This document shows positions 35,445 through 44,542 of a stretch of DNA of 64,000 bases, piece after piece. The first letter of the stretch is position 1. The number at the start of each line of letters is the position of its first letter. Made by a program: the position numbers and the translations under genes. The notes beneath the pieces are model-generated. The model searched no databases, was not told where the DNA came from, and saw only the letters and a list, made by a program, of their open reading frames with translations. The stretch comes from CAXXOK01 sp964584315 (GTDB lineage Bacteria; Bacillota; Clostridia; Christensenellales; Aristaeellaceae). The stretch lies in contig CAZOZO010000006.1 of NCBI GenBank assembly GCA_964584315.1, forward strand, positions 1-64,000, given 5' to 3'.

Positions 35445-37352
35445 ATGATACTTGACAATAAAATTTGGGTTGGAACCAGCGAAAGCACGCCCATCACCCT
35501 GCTTCCCAACATGGCGAACCGTCACGGGCTGATCGCGGGCGCGACCGGCACCGGCAAAACCGTAACGCTCAAGGTTCTCGCGGAGGGCTTTTCCGCGATG
35601 GGCGTGCCGGTGTTCCTCAGCGATATCAAGGGCGACCTCAGCGGCATGGTCCGCATGGGCGAGAATACCGATAAGCTCGCCGCGCGGCTGATGACCGTGG
35701 GCGTTAACAACTTCACGTTTGAAACCTTCCCCACCGAGTTTTGGGATGTCTACGGCGAGGCGGGCCACCCCGTGCGCACCACGGTCAGCGAGATGGGCCC
35801 GCTGCTGCTGGCGCGCATGCTCAACCTGAACGAGACGCAGGCGGGGGTGCTGAACATCCTCTTCCGCGTCGCGGACGACGAGAACATGCTGCTGCTGGAC
35901 ATTAAGGATCTCAAGGCCATGCTGGCCTACGTGGGCGAGAATGCCAGCCGTTACACCCTGAACTACGGCAACGTGAGCAAGACCACCATCGGAGCCATCC
36001 AGCGCTCGGTGGCCGTGCTGGAGGATCAGGGCGGCGATCTGTTCTTCGGCGAGCCCGCCCTGAACATCACCGACTGGATGCAGCAGGATGAGGATGGCCG
36101 CAGCGTGATCAACATCCTCGCGTGCGACAAGCTGTTTTTGAACCCGCTGATGTATTCCACGTTCCTTCTGTGGATGCTCAGCGAGCTGTACGAGACGCTG
36201 CCGGAGCAGGGCGATATGGACAAGCCCCGCATGGTGTTCTTCTTCGACGAAGCGCACCTGCTGTTCAACAACTGCGGCAAGCAGCTGATGGACAAGATCG
36301 AGCAGGTCGTGCGCCTGATTCGCAGCAAGGGCGTGGGCGTTTACTTCATCACCCAGAACCCGGCGGATGTGCCCATGACCATCCTGGGCCAGCTGGGCAA
36401 CCGCGTGCAGCACGCGCTGCGCGCCTTCACCCCGCTGGATCAGAAGGCCGTCAAGGTGGCGGCGCAGACCTTCCGCGCCAACCCCGCGTTCGATACCGAG
36501 CAGGCCATCACCCAACTGCAAACGGGCGAGGCGCTGCTGTCCTTCCTGGATGAGAAGGGCGCGCCCTCGGTGGTCACGCGCGCCACCATCCTGCCGCCCC
36601 AGAGCTACATGGGCGCCATCGACATGACGCTGCGCAAGACCTTCATCGACACCAGCCGCTTTGCGGGCATCTATGAGCAGGTGGTGGATCGCGCCAGCGC
36701 CTATGAGTATCTGGCCGCCACCATGAACCTGGGCCGACAGGCCGCGCCCATGCCCAAGGCCGCGCCGGTTATGGCGCAGCCGTTGGCGCCCGCCGCGCCT
36801 GTCACCACCGCCGCGCCCGCCACTGCGTTCATGGTGTTTGACCCCGCCACCGGCCAATACGTGCAAAAACAGCTGGACACCATGAGCCCGCTGCCGGGCG
36901 CCGCCGCGCCGCAGCCCGTCGCGCCCGCCGCCCCCGTAGCGCCCGTGGCCGCCCCGCAAGGCCCCACCGTGCGCCAGAATGTACTGGTGCTGGATCAGGC
37001 CACCGGCCAGTATGTGCAAAAGGAAATGACCATGACATTGGATACCGCCACAGGCCAGTACGTGCCCGTGGTGACCGAAGCTGATGCCCAGGCAGCCGCC
37101 AAAGCTGCCAAAGAAGCTGCCGCCGCCAAGGAAAAGGCTGAGAAGGACGCTGCCAAAGCCGCAAAGGAAGTCGAGGCCGCCGCGCGCCGCCAGGAAGCGG
37201 ACGCCCTGCGCGACGAGCGTGCCGACCGCGCCCGCCGCAACGACAGCATCCTTGGGCGCATCAAGAACAGCGCCATCAACACCGCGACCCGCACGGTCGT
37301 GAACGAGCTGACCCGTGGCCTGCTCGGCGGCCTCACGGGCAGGAAGCGCTAA
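35445..37352 (+). CDS. HerA-like/DUF853 ATPase with ATGQYV repeats
   Basis: A 635-residue FtsK/HerA-superfamily ATPase. Walker A GATGTGKT (residues 32-39), Walker B MVFFFDEAHLL and an arginine-rich core (FITQNPADVP) are intact, through residue ~440. Cognate proteins are called bipolar DNA helicase-like, but their role is unproven. After the core the tail is unlike the family: Ala/Pro-rich, with three repeats of the form L/F-D-x-A-T-G-Q-Y-V at residues ~463, 513 and 530, then an Ala/Lys/Glu coiled-coil segment and a basic amphipathic end (NTATRTVVNELTRGLLGGL). AGGGAGG precedes the ATG. Monocistronic, with its own terminator. Confidence 0.85.
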   Translation: MILDNKIWVGTSESTPITLLPNMANRHGLIAGATGTGKTVTLKVLAEGFSAMGVPVFLSDIKGDLSGMVRMGENTDKLAARLMTVGVNNFTFETFPTEFWDVYGEAGHPVRTTVSEMGPLLLARMLNLNETQAGVLNILFRVADDENMLLLDIKDLKAMLAYVGENASRYTLNYGNVSKTTIGAIQRSVAVLEDQGGDLFFGEPALNITDWMQQDEDGRSVINILACDKLFLNPLMYSTFLLWMLSELYETLPEQGDMDKPRMVFFFDEAHLLFNNCGKQLMDKIEQVVRLIRSKGVGVYFITQNPADVPMTILGQLGNRVQHALRAFTPLDQKAVKVAAQTFRANPAFDTEQAITQLQTGEALLSFLDEKGAPSVVTRATILPPQSYMGAIDMTLRKTFIDTSRFAGIYEQVVDRASAYEYLAATMNLGRQAAPMPKAAPVMAQPLAPAAPVTTAAPATAFMVFDPATGQYVQKQLDTMSPLPGAAAPQPVAPAAPVAPVAAPQGPTVRQNVLVLDQATGQYVQKEMTMTLDTATGQYVPVVTEADAQAAAKAAKEAAAAKEKAEKDAAKAAKEVEAAARRQEADALRDERADRARRNDSILGRIKNSAINTATRTVVNELTRGLLGGLTGRKR

Positions 37353-37373
37353 ACGCCAAAGAAAACCAACATG

Positions 37374-37410
37374 CAACGGGCCGGAGACATCTGTCTCCGG
37401 CCCGTTGCTA
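37374..37410 (+). terminator. Strong terminator after the ATPase gene
   Basis: A 15-bp perfect stem (CAACGGGCCGGAGAC / GTCTCCGGCCCGTTG) with loop ATCT. The outer part matches the guaB terminator. Confidence 0.8.
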
Positions 37411-37451
37411 TCCTTTTAGATTGTTTGTCGAACGCATGGGGCGAGTGTTCT

Positions 37452-38117
37452 TCAGCCTTTCGGCCTGCGGGCAATGCCCGTATCCAGCGGCAACTGCGCA
37501 TCCGGCATGCGGCGGCTAAGCACATCGTCGCTGGCGACCGAGTAGCCGAAGAACCCCAGCTCCTCCCCCATGGCGCGGTACTTGCCGTGCACATAGGCAA
37601 CCAGCGCCATCGCGCGCTCGTCGATGCTGCCGTCCGGCAAGAAGTAACCGTCGCGCACGCATACTTCCACGATTTCGCCTATAAACAGGTCGTGCGTGCC
37701 CAGCGGCAACACCTGCTTCACCTTGCAGCTCAGGTAGGCGGGCGCCTCATGCAGCGCGGGCGCGATGTCAAGGCCCTTGGCGGGCGCGGGGTTCAGGCCC
37801 AGCGCCGCAAACTTGTCGATATCCCGCCCGCTCTTGACGCCACAGTAGTCCATCGCGTACAAAAGCGGTTCACCCACCAGGTTCACTGTAAACTCGCCCG
37901 AGCGGGAAACCAGCCCGTGGCTGAACCGCTCCGGTCGGATGGCGACGCTCACCATCGGCGGCTTGGTGCACACGATGCCCGCCCACGCGATGGTGATGAG
38001 GTTCGCGCCCGCGCCGCCCACCTGCCAGCCCGCATCCCCCGCACAGCCCACCAGCACCGTGGCCGTGGGGCAAAGGTACGTCGTAGGGCCGATCGCCCTG
38101 AATGCTTCCTGCTTCAT
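37452..38117 (-). CDS. Flavin reductase-like domain protein
   Basis: A 221-residue FMN-binding protein of the flavin reductase-like family (flavoredoxin-like). It reads ATVLVGCAGDAG..NLITIAWAGIVCTKPPMVSVAIRPERFSH, then EFTVNLVGEPLL, CGVKSGRDIDKFAALGL and ECLSCKV-type positions near residue 140. FMN is expected on the split-barrel dimer. Its electron acceptor is unknown. ATG at 38117 follows AAGGGGAG. Divergent from the metallophosphoesterase gene. Confidence 0.85.
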   Translation of the reverse strand: MKQEAFRAIGPTTYLCPTATVLVGCAGDAGWQVGGAGANLITIAWAGIVCTKPPMVSVAIRPERFSHGLVSRSGEFTVNLVGEPLLYAMDYCGVKSGRDIDKFAALGLNPAPAKGLDIAPALHEAPAYLSCKVKQVLPLGTHDLFIGEIVEVCVRDGYFLPDGSIDERAMALVAYVHGKYRAMGEELGFFGYSVASDDVLSRRMPDAQLPLDTGIARRPKG

Positions 38118-38131
38118 CCATGCCACTCCCC

Positions 38132-38160
38132 TTGTTTGCCGCTTTTGATTAGTGTACAAT
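38132..38160 (+). promoter_or_regulatory. Promoter of the metallophosphoesterase gene
   Basis: TTGTTT and TACAAT with a 17-bp spacer. Confidence 0.5.
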
Positions 38161-38178
38161 AGGCGCCGAAGGGTGTCA

Positions 38179-39105
38179 ATGTGCCCGAATATGGGGAGGG
38201 GGATCCATCTGCCGCGATACGAGTACAAATACCGCAAACCCCAGCGCCGCAAGCCGCGCCTGTCTCGCGTCGCCATGGTTCTGTTCCTCGTGCTGCTGCT
38301 CGTCTATCCTTTTTTTGAGGCCTGGCACCTGACCGTGGACGAGCACACCGCACTGATCCCGGATCTGCCCGCGAATCTGAAAAATCTGCGCATCGTCTAT
38401 GCGACCGATATCCACATGGGCGACCGTTACCCTCAGTGGCGGGTGAACGATCTGGTCAAAACCATCAACAGCCAGAGTGCGGATGTAGTGCTGCTGGGCG
38501 GCGATTATGCCGAGACCAGCGATGGCGCCATCGATTTTTTCCAGAACTTGCCGCGCATTCAGGCGCGGCTTGGCGTGTTTGGCACCGTGGGCGACGCGGA
38601 TCGCACGTCGCCCGAAAACAATCTGGCACTGCTGGTCAAGGCCATGACCAACGCGGGTGTGACCCCGCTGGTCAACAGCACGGCGCGCATCAAGGTGGGG
38701 ACCACCTACCTCTACGTTTCCGGTGCGGACGATTACATAAATGGCAAGCCCGATGTGCAGAGCCTCGCCGCCACCGTGCGCGCGAGCGATTTTATGATCT
38801 TCCTCGGCCACAACCCTGACTTGCTGGCCGATGCGATCAAAGCCCCCGGCGCGGATGGCGACAACCACTGGTTCGACCTGGCGCTGTTTGGACATACGCA
38901 CGGCGGGCAGATCACGCTGCTGGGCCTGCCGCTGCTGCCAAGCCTGATCCCCGATCACGGCGAACGGTACCTGCGCGGCTGGCTGGAGGAGAACCGCGCC
39001 AGCATCCTGATCAGCGACGGCGTGGGCACAAGCTGGTTTCCGGTGCGCCTGTTCGCGCCGCCGCAGATCCACGTGATCACGCTCAAGCCCAAGCCCGCCG
39101 GCTAG
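38179..39105 (+). CDS. Membrane-anchored metallophosphoesterase (YkuE-like) with altered GNH motif
   Basis: About 308 residues with one N-terminal anchor helix (VAMVLFLVLLLVYPFF). Calcineurin-like motifs: IVYATDIHMGD (D-x-H), VVLLGGDYAE (GD), LGHNPDL and FGHTHGGQITL (GHTH). The usual GNHD/E motif is GDADRT here, so both the metal-binding Asn and the catalytic His are replaced. The start is uncertain: ATG at 38179 has a GAAGGG site; ATG at 38191 or a CTG at 38209, directly after AGGGGG, are alternatives. Activity in doubt. Confidence 0.75.
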   Translation: MCPNMGRGIHLPRYEYKYRKPQRRKPRLSRVAMVLFLVLLLVYPFFEAWHLTVDEHTALIPDLPANLKNLRIVYATDIHMGDRYPQWRVNDLVKTINSQSADVVLLGGDYAETSDGAIDFFQNLPRIQARLGVFGTVGDADRTSPENNLALLVKAMTNAGVTPLVNSTARIKVGTTYLYVSGADDYINGKPDVQSLAATVRASDFMIFLGHNPDLLADAIKAPGADGDNHWFDLALFGHTHGGQITLLGLPLLPSLIPDHGERYLRGWLEENRASILISDGVGTSWFPVRLFAPPQIHVITLKPKPAG

Positions 39106-39184
39106 GCGCGCGTGCGCCGCGACGCTGCGCCCCTGCTTCAGGCGCCACATGGGCTGTCGCTAGACCAATCGCATGGTAAACCAT

Positions 39185-39214
39185 AAAACCCATGCCTTGA
39201 CCGGCATGGGTTTT
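39185..39214. terminator. Bidirectional terminator between phosphoesterase and pyk
   Basis: AAAACCCATGCC-TTGACC-GGCATGGGTTTT is fully symmetric with A and T tracts. Confidence 0.85.
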
Positions 39215-39274
39215 GCTGTGTTTGTTGCAAGGCGCATGCCCTTTCATGCATGTCGGTGGCGCAAGCGCCATCCC

Positions 39275-41032
39275 TCACCCGACGCAGTTGTTGCAGCTCA
39301 CGGTGCCGCGGGCCGCGTCCAGCGTGACCACGGCACCGCTCTTCAAAATGCGGGTGGCGTTCTCCGCGCCGATGATGACTGGAATGTCCAGGCTCATGCC
39401 TGCGATCGCCCCGTGGCCGTTGGGGTCGGTATCCTCTAGGATGAGGCCGCTTGCCTTGCGCACCTGCGGCAGCAGGCGGTTGCTGGTCTGCCTGATCACG
39501 AGGATGTCGCCGTCGTTAAAGTTCTTCTCCGCGTCGCTCTCGTCGCGGGCGACAAACACGCTGCCGCAGACGCTCTTGCGGCTCACGCCCCGGCCCGTGA
39601 CCAGTATGTGCCCCACTACGTGCACCTTCATCAGGTTGGTGGTGCCGCTGATGCCCAGCGGCACGCCCGCGGTCATGACCACCAGCTCGCCGTCATGCAG
39701 CAGGCCCGCCTTCTCGCCCGCTTCCACCGCACGCTCGAACAGATCGTCGGTGTTCATGGCCTCTTCGATGATCAGCGGGATCACGCCCCAGCTGAGCGCC
39801 AGCCTGCGGCACACCCGTTCGTCCATCGCGCAGCAGATGATGGGGCAATTCGGGCGATATTTGGAGATCATGCGCGCCGTGCGGCCGCTCTTGGTCACGG
39901 TCAGGATGGCCGCCGCGCCAAGGTCGTGCGCGCTGGTGACGGTCGCATGGCTGATGGCGTTGGTCACATCCGGCGTGCGCTCGTTCTCGCGCTCCTTAAA
40001 GCGTTTGATGTAGTTGATGTCCTCTTCCGCGCGCTGGGCGATGCGGGCCATGGTGCGCAGTGCCTCAACGGGATACTGGCCCGCCGCGGTCTCGCCGGAG
40101 AGCATGGTGGCGCTGGTACCGTCGTAGATGGCGTTGGCCACGTCGGTGGCCTCGGCGCGGGTGGGCCTGGGGTTCTGGCTCATGCTTTCCAGCATCTGCG
40201 TGGCTGTGATCACCTGCTTGCCGCTGGAGTACGCTTTGTGGATCAGCATCTTCTGGATCACGGGCACTTCCTCCAGCGGGATCTCCACGCCCAAGTCGCC
40301 GCGCGCCACCATGATGCCGTCGCTCACGCGCAAAATCTCGTCGATGTTCTTGACGCCCTGCATGTTTTCGATCTTTGCGATCACGCTGATGTCGCGGCTG
40401 CCCTTCAGGCTGAACAGCTTGCGGATCTCCAGCACGTCCTCCGCGCAGCGGGTGAAGGACGCGGCCACAAAGTCCACCTCCTGCTCCACACCAAAGAGGA
40501 TATCGTCGCAGTCGCGGTCGCTGAGGAAGGGCATCGTCAGGTGTGCGCCGGGCACGTTCACGCCCTTGTGGTCGCTGATCTCGCCCTCGTTGTCCACCCG
40601 GCAGGTGATCTCGGTGTCGGTCACGGCCGTGACCGTCATCGACACGAGGCCGTCCGCGATCAAAATGGTGGAGCCCTCCTTCACATCGTGGGGCAGCTCC
40701 TTGTAGCTGATGCTCACGCGCTTGTCGTCGCCCGCAATCTCCGCGGTGCACAGGGTAAAGGTTTGCCCCTTTTTCAGGTGCACCTTATGCTCCGCAAAGT
40801 TGCCCACGCGGATCTCCGGCCCCTTGGTATCCAGCATGATGCCGATGGGCATGCCCAGCTCCTCGCGCAGGCGCTTGACGCGCTCGATGGTGCGCCCGTG
40901 CGTCTCGTGCGTGCCATGCGAAAAATTGAGCCGGGCCACATTCATGCCGGAACGCATCATCTCGCGGAGCACCTCGTCACTCTCGGTGGAGGGGCCCAGC
41001 GTACAAACGATCTTGGTCTTGCGGTGTATCAT
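39275..41032 (-). CDS. pyk: Pyruvate kinase with C-terminal PEP-utiliser domain
   Basis: A 585-residue glycolytic enzyme converting PEP and ADP to pyruvate and ATP. Signatures are KIVCTLGPSTES, GMNVARLNFSHGTHETH, MVARGDLGVEIP with the catalytic Lys region (ISVIAKIENMQG), and NAIYDGTSATMLSGETAAGQYP. The last ~100 residues form the extra C-terminal (ECTSD/PEP-utiliser) domain seen in Bacillus-type enzymes (GVSLDIPVIIGAEN..VVTLDAARG), including a TLDAARG end. AAAGGAAACC precedes ATG 41032. Transcribed alone. Confidence 0.96.
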   Translation of the reverse strand: MIHRKTKIVCTLGPSTESDEVLREMMRSGMNVARLNFSHGTHETHGRTIERVKRLREELGMPIGIMLDTKGPEIRVGNFAEHKVHLKKGQTFTLCTAEIAGDDKRVSISYKELPHDVKEGSTILIADGLVSMTVTAVTDTEITCRVDNEGEISDHKGVNVPGAHLTMPFLSDRDCDDILFGVEQEVDFVAASFTRCAEDVLEIRKLFSLKGSRDISVIAKIENMQGVKNIDEILRVSDGIMVARGDLGVEIPLEEVPVIQKMLIHKAYSSGKQVITATQMLESMSQNPRPTRAEATDVANAIYDGTSATMLSGETAAGQYPVEALRTMARIAQRAEEDINYIKRFKERENERTPDVTNAISHATVTSAHDLGAAAILTVTKSGRTARMISKYRPNCPIICCAMDERVCRRLALSWGVIPLIIEEAMNTDDLFERAVEAGEKAGLLHDGELVVMTAGVPLGISGTTNLMKVHVVGHILVTGRGVSRKSVCGSVFVARDESDAEKNFNDGDILVIRQTSNRLLPQVRKASGLILEDTDPNGHGAIAGMSLDIPVIIGAENATRILKSGAVVTLDAARGTVSCNNCVG

Positions 41033-41180
41033 AAGGTTTCCTTTCCGCCCCGGTTACGGGCGTACACTTCTTGCTTTCATTGGGTTCGCTGCCGCAAGGC
41101 AGCGGTTTGCAGGCGCTGTCGGTCGTGCGGAGGGCATGTCGTGCATGCAAACAGTAAGCTTGCAAAGTGCGCATACCCGC

Positions 41181-41723
41181 TCATGCGTGGAAGGCCGCGC
41201 CCTCCAGCCGGAGCAGGTTTGCCTTGAGCGCCTCGCCGCCGCCAAAGCCGCCCAACCGCCCGCCAGCGGCAATCACGCGGTGGCAGGGGATCACGATGGG
41301 CAATGGGTTGCGGTTCATCGCCATGCCCACGGCTCGTGCCCCGGCAGGGCACTCCGCGCGCTTGGCCAGCTCGCCGTAGGCCACCGTGCGCCCAAAGGGC
41401 ACGGTAGATACCAGCGCGCGCCACACCGCGACCTGAAACGGCGTGCCCAGCGGCGCCAGCGGCAGGTCAAAGGCCGTGCGCCCGCCAGTAAAATATGCCG
41501 TCAGCTGATCCGCAGCCTCTCGCAGCAACGGCGTTTCACGCAGGGTCTCGCCCTCCCGTATCTCGCCGCTCATGCGTATCTCGGCCAGGTGGTCGCCGCG
41601 CTGCACCATTGCCATCACGCCCCACGGCGTTTCCACCGCCAGCGCATGGCGGGGCAGGCGCAGGCGCTCGGCCGTCTGCGCGGCCTGCGCGTCAAAGGTG
41701 CCACCAAATGGCAAACGCTCCAC
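41181..41723 (-). CDS. Methylated-DNA-protein-cysteine methyltransferase (Ogt/MGMT)
   Basis: A 180-residue suicide repair protein for O6-alkylguanine. The acceptor Cys is in IPCHRVI, followed by the GGFGGGEALKANLLRLEG segment, and the DNA-binding helix is FGRTVAYGELAKR. The N-terminal domain is short. The start is GTG at 41723, 10 nt after GGAGG. It lies 18 bp after the Lgt-fold gene, probably in one transcript. Confidence 0.93.
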   Translation of the reverse strand: MERLPFGGTFDAQAAQTAERLRLPRHALAVETPWGVMAMVQRGDHLAEIRMSGEIREGETLRETPLLREAADQLTAYFTGGRTAFDLPLAPLGTPFQVAVWRALVSTVPFGRTVAYGELAKRAECPAGARAVGMAMNRNPLPIVIPCHRVIAAGGRLGGFGGGEALKANLLRLEGAAFHA

Positions 41724-41741
41724 CCAAACCGCCTCCCGCCG

Positions 41742-42929
41742 CTATTTCGCATCCGTGATGCGCACGGAGATGCTGTCCTCCCGGTATACCTTTGCCATCA
41801 GCGTGCGCCACAGGGAGCAGGGCGCCAGAAACAGCGCAACACAGCACACGCCCATCACGGCGTAGTCGCGCAGAAGGCTACGGCTGCCGTCAATGCTGAA
41901 CTCCACCATCACGCAGCCCGCGACTGCCGCAACGGCTACGAGCCATGTCACGATCAGCCGCAGGCTCGTGCCCCGCACGCGCAGGAACAGCGCCATGTAC
42001 AGCGCCAGCGCCCCCAGCACGCCAAAGCCCAGCCCGAGGCGATTCGTCAAGTCCAGCACGTGGTTAAGGGGATGTATCATGAGCAGCGCGACCACCGCCA
42101 TGACCGGCAGCAGCAACCATGCCGCCACTGTTCTGCCCCGCACCTGCCGGATATGCGCATACCGCGCCCCAAAGATGCACAGCGCCAGCACGGGGATCAG
42201 CGCTGCGCCCAGCTGCTGAACGCGGATGAAGCCCCACAGCATGTGTCCGTCGTCGCGCAGGCTCTCCAGCAGCACCTGGCACGCGCCAAACAGCGAAAGC
42301 ACGATCATCGCCACATCGCCCTGCCGCGCCTGCCGCCGGATGCCGCGCGCAAAGAACAGCGCAAGCCCGAACGTCAGCAGCCCTAGCGCCACAGCCGCCT
42401 CATAGCGGTACACGGCCAGCCGGTACAGCGTGAGCGTGCCCATGTGGTCGGTCAAAAACAGGAAGGGCAGCTTTTCCGCCAGTGCGCCCACTTCCACCTG
42501 CTTGCCCACGCCCAGCTGACCCGTGAACGCCTCCGCCAGCCGGAAGCCCGCGATCAGCAGCCCCAGCGGCGCGGCAGCCACATCCACCAGCGCGCCAAAG
42601 CGCACGTTCATGATGCGCGAGGCGATGAACGCCGCCAGGATCAGTCCCGCGAGCGCGCCCAGCAGGCTGAAGCCGCCATCCCAGAAGGCAAGCATCTTCA
42701 GGGGCTGCGAGATGGTCTCCGTGAAATATTCCCAGTTGACTGCGCAAAACGTGAGGCGTGACAGCACCAGCCCCAGCGGCAGCGCCAACAGCCCGAATAC
42801 GCGCACCGTGCCCGCGGGCAGCTTGCGCACATAGCCCAGCACCCCCGCCGCGCACAGGTACGCAAGCGCGCTCACGCCCAGTGCCAGTCCGTACCAACTG
42901 CCCGTAAGCCCCAGAACGGTAAAGGTCAT
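41742..42929 (-). CDS. Lgt-fold membrane protein with degenerate active site
   Basis: A 395-residue protein with about ten hydrophobic helices, related to prolipoprotein diacylglyceryl transferase (PF01790). In E. coli Lgt the loop reads GGMSFHGG and His103 is essential; here residues 85-95 read GGFSLLGALAG, so the His is Leu. The signature GRLGNFINGELWG corresponds to FRLAEAFTGQLG (129-140): Arg stays, but both Asn and the Glu are replaced. It is also ~120 residues longer than Lgt at the C-terminus. Catalytic diacylglyceryl transfer is therefore unlikely. ATG at 42929 follows GGAGG. Between the phosphodiester glycosidase and ogt genes. Comparison with Lgt is from memory. Confidence 0.75.
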   Translation of the reverse strand: MTFTVLGLTGSWYGLALGVSALAYLCAAGVLGYVRKLPAGTVRVFGLLALPLGLVLSRLTFCAVNWEYFTETISQPLKMLAFWDGGFSLLGALAGLILAAFIASRIMNVRFGALVDVAAAPLGLLIAGFRLAEAFTGQLGVGKQVEVGALAEKLPFLFLTDHMGTLTLYRLAVYRYEAAVALGLLTFGLALFFARGIRRQARQGDVAMIVLSLFGACQVLLESLRDDGHMLWGFIRVQQLGAALIPVLALCIFGARYAHIRQVRGRTVAAWLLLPVMAVVALLMIHPLNHVLDLTNRLGLGFGVLGALALYMALFLRVRGTSLRLIVTWLVAVAAVAGCVMVEFSIDGSRSLLRDYAVMGVCCVALFLAPCSLWRTLMAKVYREDSISVRITDAK

Positions 42930-42942
42930 ACGCCCGCCTCCG

Positions 42943-43995
42943 TTAGTTGGCGCCCTGCTCGGTCGCCGATGCGAAATAGATGATGTCGCTCACGGCGCGC
43001 TCCTCCACGTCCTTGACGCTCAGGAGGCGATTGTTAAAAATGAGCGCGGAGCTGTTGCCGCCGTCCAGCCCGTATGCATACTGGCAGCCGATCTGATCCA
43101 TAAAGGCGGCCAGCTCGTCCATGGATACGCCCTGGCTGTTTGCGATGCGACCGTCCACGGTCACCACCGCATAGGTCAGCGGGCCGATCTGCCCGATGGC
43201 CGCGCGCGGCTCGTCCCCAAAGGGATTGAACTGGTACGTCTCCGGTATCACCTGCTTGACGCCGTCCACTACCAGCGCAGGCCCAAAGAAGAAGCCGTTC
43301 ACGATGGTGCAGTCCTTCATCAGCTTTTTGACTTCGCTGGCCTGGTTCTCATGCCCGCGCAGCACGATGTGGAAGTCGCCGTTATCGTCCACCAGCAGCA
43401 GATCCATGTTTTTGCTGGTCTTCTGGCGGAACACCTCACCCTGCCGGATGATGAAGCCCGCCTTGGTCTGCGTGTAAAAATCGCCGTTGATGGCGATGAT
43501 GGCGTTCATGCTCTGGGCCAGCACGCTGGTCTTGTAGGTGCGGTTGGAACCTAGGTCGCCCGCGACCGCAGTGCGCAGCTGTGAGGGCGTGGCGATCTTG
43601 ACATACGCCACGTGGTAGGTGCTGCCGTCCTGCTGCACCTCCTGTATCTCCACGATGATGGTATCGTCGCGGTAGCCGGTATCGGTAAAGTTGGCGGCAA
43701 CCGGAGTGCGGCCGGTGGTGTTGATGTCCGTATCCAGATAGGCGATATCGTTCACGGGCAGGATGTCGCTCATCGCCGCGCTGGCAAGCATCGGGTAACC
43801 GCGCAGCTTCGCACCGATATCCGAACCCTCGGCAAAGTCCCCGTCCTCATCACCCCAGGTGATGGGCGCTTCGTTCTGGTAGCGGCGGTCCGCCTCGGGG
43901 GTGACCGCGCCGGAGGGTACCGCGAAGGCAAGCGAGAGCGTCGAAAGCAGCACCACAAGGGTCAAAAGCGCCATGCCGGTCTTGGTAAACTTCAT
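42943..43995 (-). CDS. Secreted phosphodiester glycosidase (NAGPA domain)
   Basis: About 350 residues. A signal peptide (MALLTLVVLLSTLSLAFA) exports it. The NAGPA-like domain covers residues ~170-345: AIIAINGDFY, GFIIRQGEV, MDLLLVDDNGDFHI, AAIGQIGPLTYAVVTVDGR and YGLDGGNSSALIFNN, the last being the hallmark. Family members remove GlcNAc from phosphodiester-linked glycans or modify cell-wall exopolysaccharides; substrate here is unknown. AAAGGAC precedes ATG 43995. Followed 13 bp later by the Lgt-fold gene. Confidence 0.88.
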   Translation of the reverse strand: MKFTKTGMALLTLVVLLSTLSLAFAVPSGAVTPEADRRYQNEAPITWGDEDGDFAEGSDIGAKLRGYPMLASAAMSDILPVNDIAYLDTDINTTGRTPVAANFTDTGYRDDTIIVEIQEVQQDGSTYHVAYVKIATPSQLRTAVAGDLGSNRTYKTSVLAQSMNAIIAINGDFYTQTKAGFIIRQGEVFRQKTSKNMDLLLVDDNGDFHIVLRGHENQASEVKKLMKDCTIVNGFFFGPALVVDGVKQVIPETYQFNPFGDEPRAAIGQIGPLTYAVVTVDGRIANSQGVSMDELAAFMDQIGCQYAYGLDGGNSSALIFNNRLLSVKDVEERAVSDIIYFASATEQGAN

Positions 43996-44077
43996 CAAGG
44001 ATCGTCCTTTCTGGCAGTCAAGCCAGCGTTTTGCATGGGCAGCGCGCCACGCGAGGTGCGCAGGCACACTCCAGTAT

Positions 44078-44106
44078 ATTATACACGAGCGCCGCGCGCC
44101 CGTAAA
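44078..44106 (-). promoter_or_regulatory. Promoter of glycosidase-lgt-like-ogt genes
   Basis: Minus-strand TTTACG (44101-44106) and perfect TATAAT (44078-44083), 17-bp spacer. Confidence 0.7.
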
Positions 44107-44448
44107 GGTAAACCGACGCGCACACGGGCATTTAGCCCTTGTGCGCGTGTACGGGCTGGCAACAAAAAAGCGGAAAAGGATAAACCGCGCGAGGCACGCC
44201 AAAAGAAAAACATTCTGCAGACAATCGCTGCTGGTGGGAAGGGCATTCCGTTCAGGGAATCGCCTACGGCATGTCCAAGCCTCTGCGCAGTCCTCACTGC
44301 CGCCACTGATTCACCAAAACAGGGCAAAGTCCCCATTCGTCACCCGGAGCCTTCGCATTTCGGCGAATGGCGGGGTGTATCGTCAGGTGGGGCAAACGGC
44401 CTCATACCTTCGCTGCCATAGCATGGGCAGTCTCCGGGCAAAGTCAAA

Positions 44449-44474
44449 GCCCGTCGCTTTGCTCCGCGACGGGC
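44449..44474 (-). terminator. Terminator after the Cys-rich protein gene
   Basis: GCCCGTCGC pairs with GCGACGGGC. Reading leftward it is followed by TTTGACTTT. Confidence 0.7.
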
Positions 44475-44542
44475 ATCATACGCTGCTATGGTTTCCGCTG
44501 TCGTACGGCACAGACGAGCGTTCGTTTCTGCGGCTGCATCGC

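Larger units (their letters stand above)
43996..44542. other. 547-bp intergenic region
   Basis: Holds the promoter of the glycosidase gene and the terminator of the Cys-rich gene, but no gene that I can support. Confidence 0.5.
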
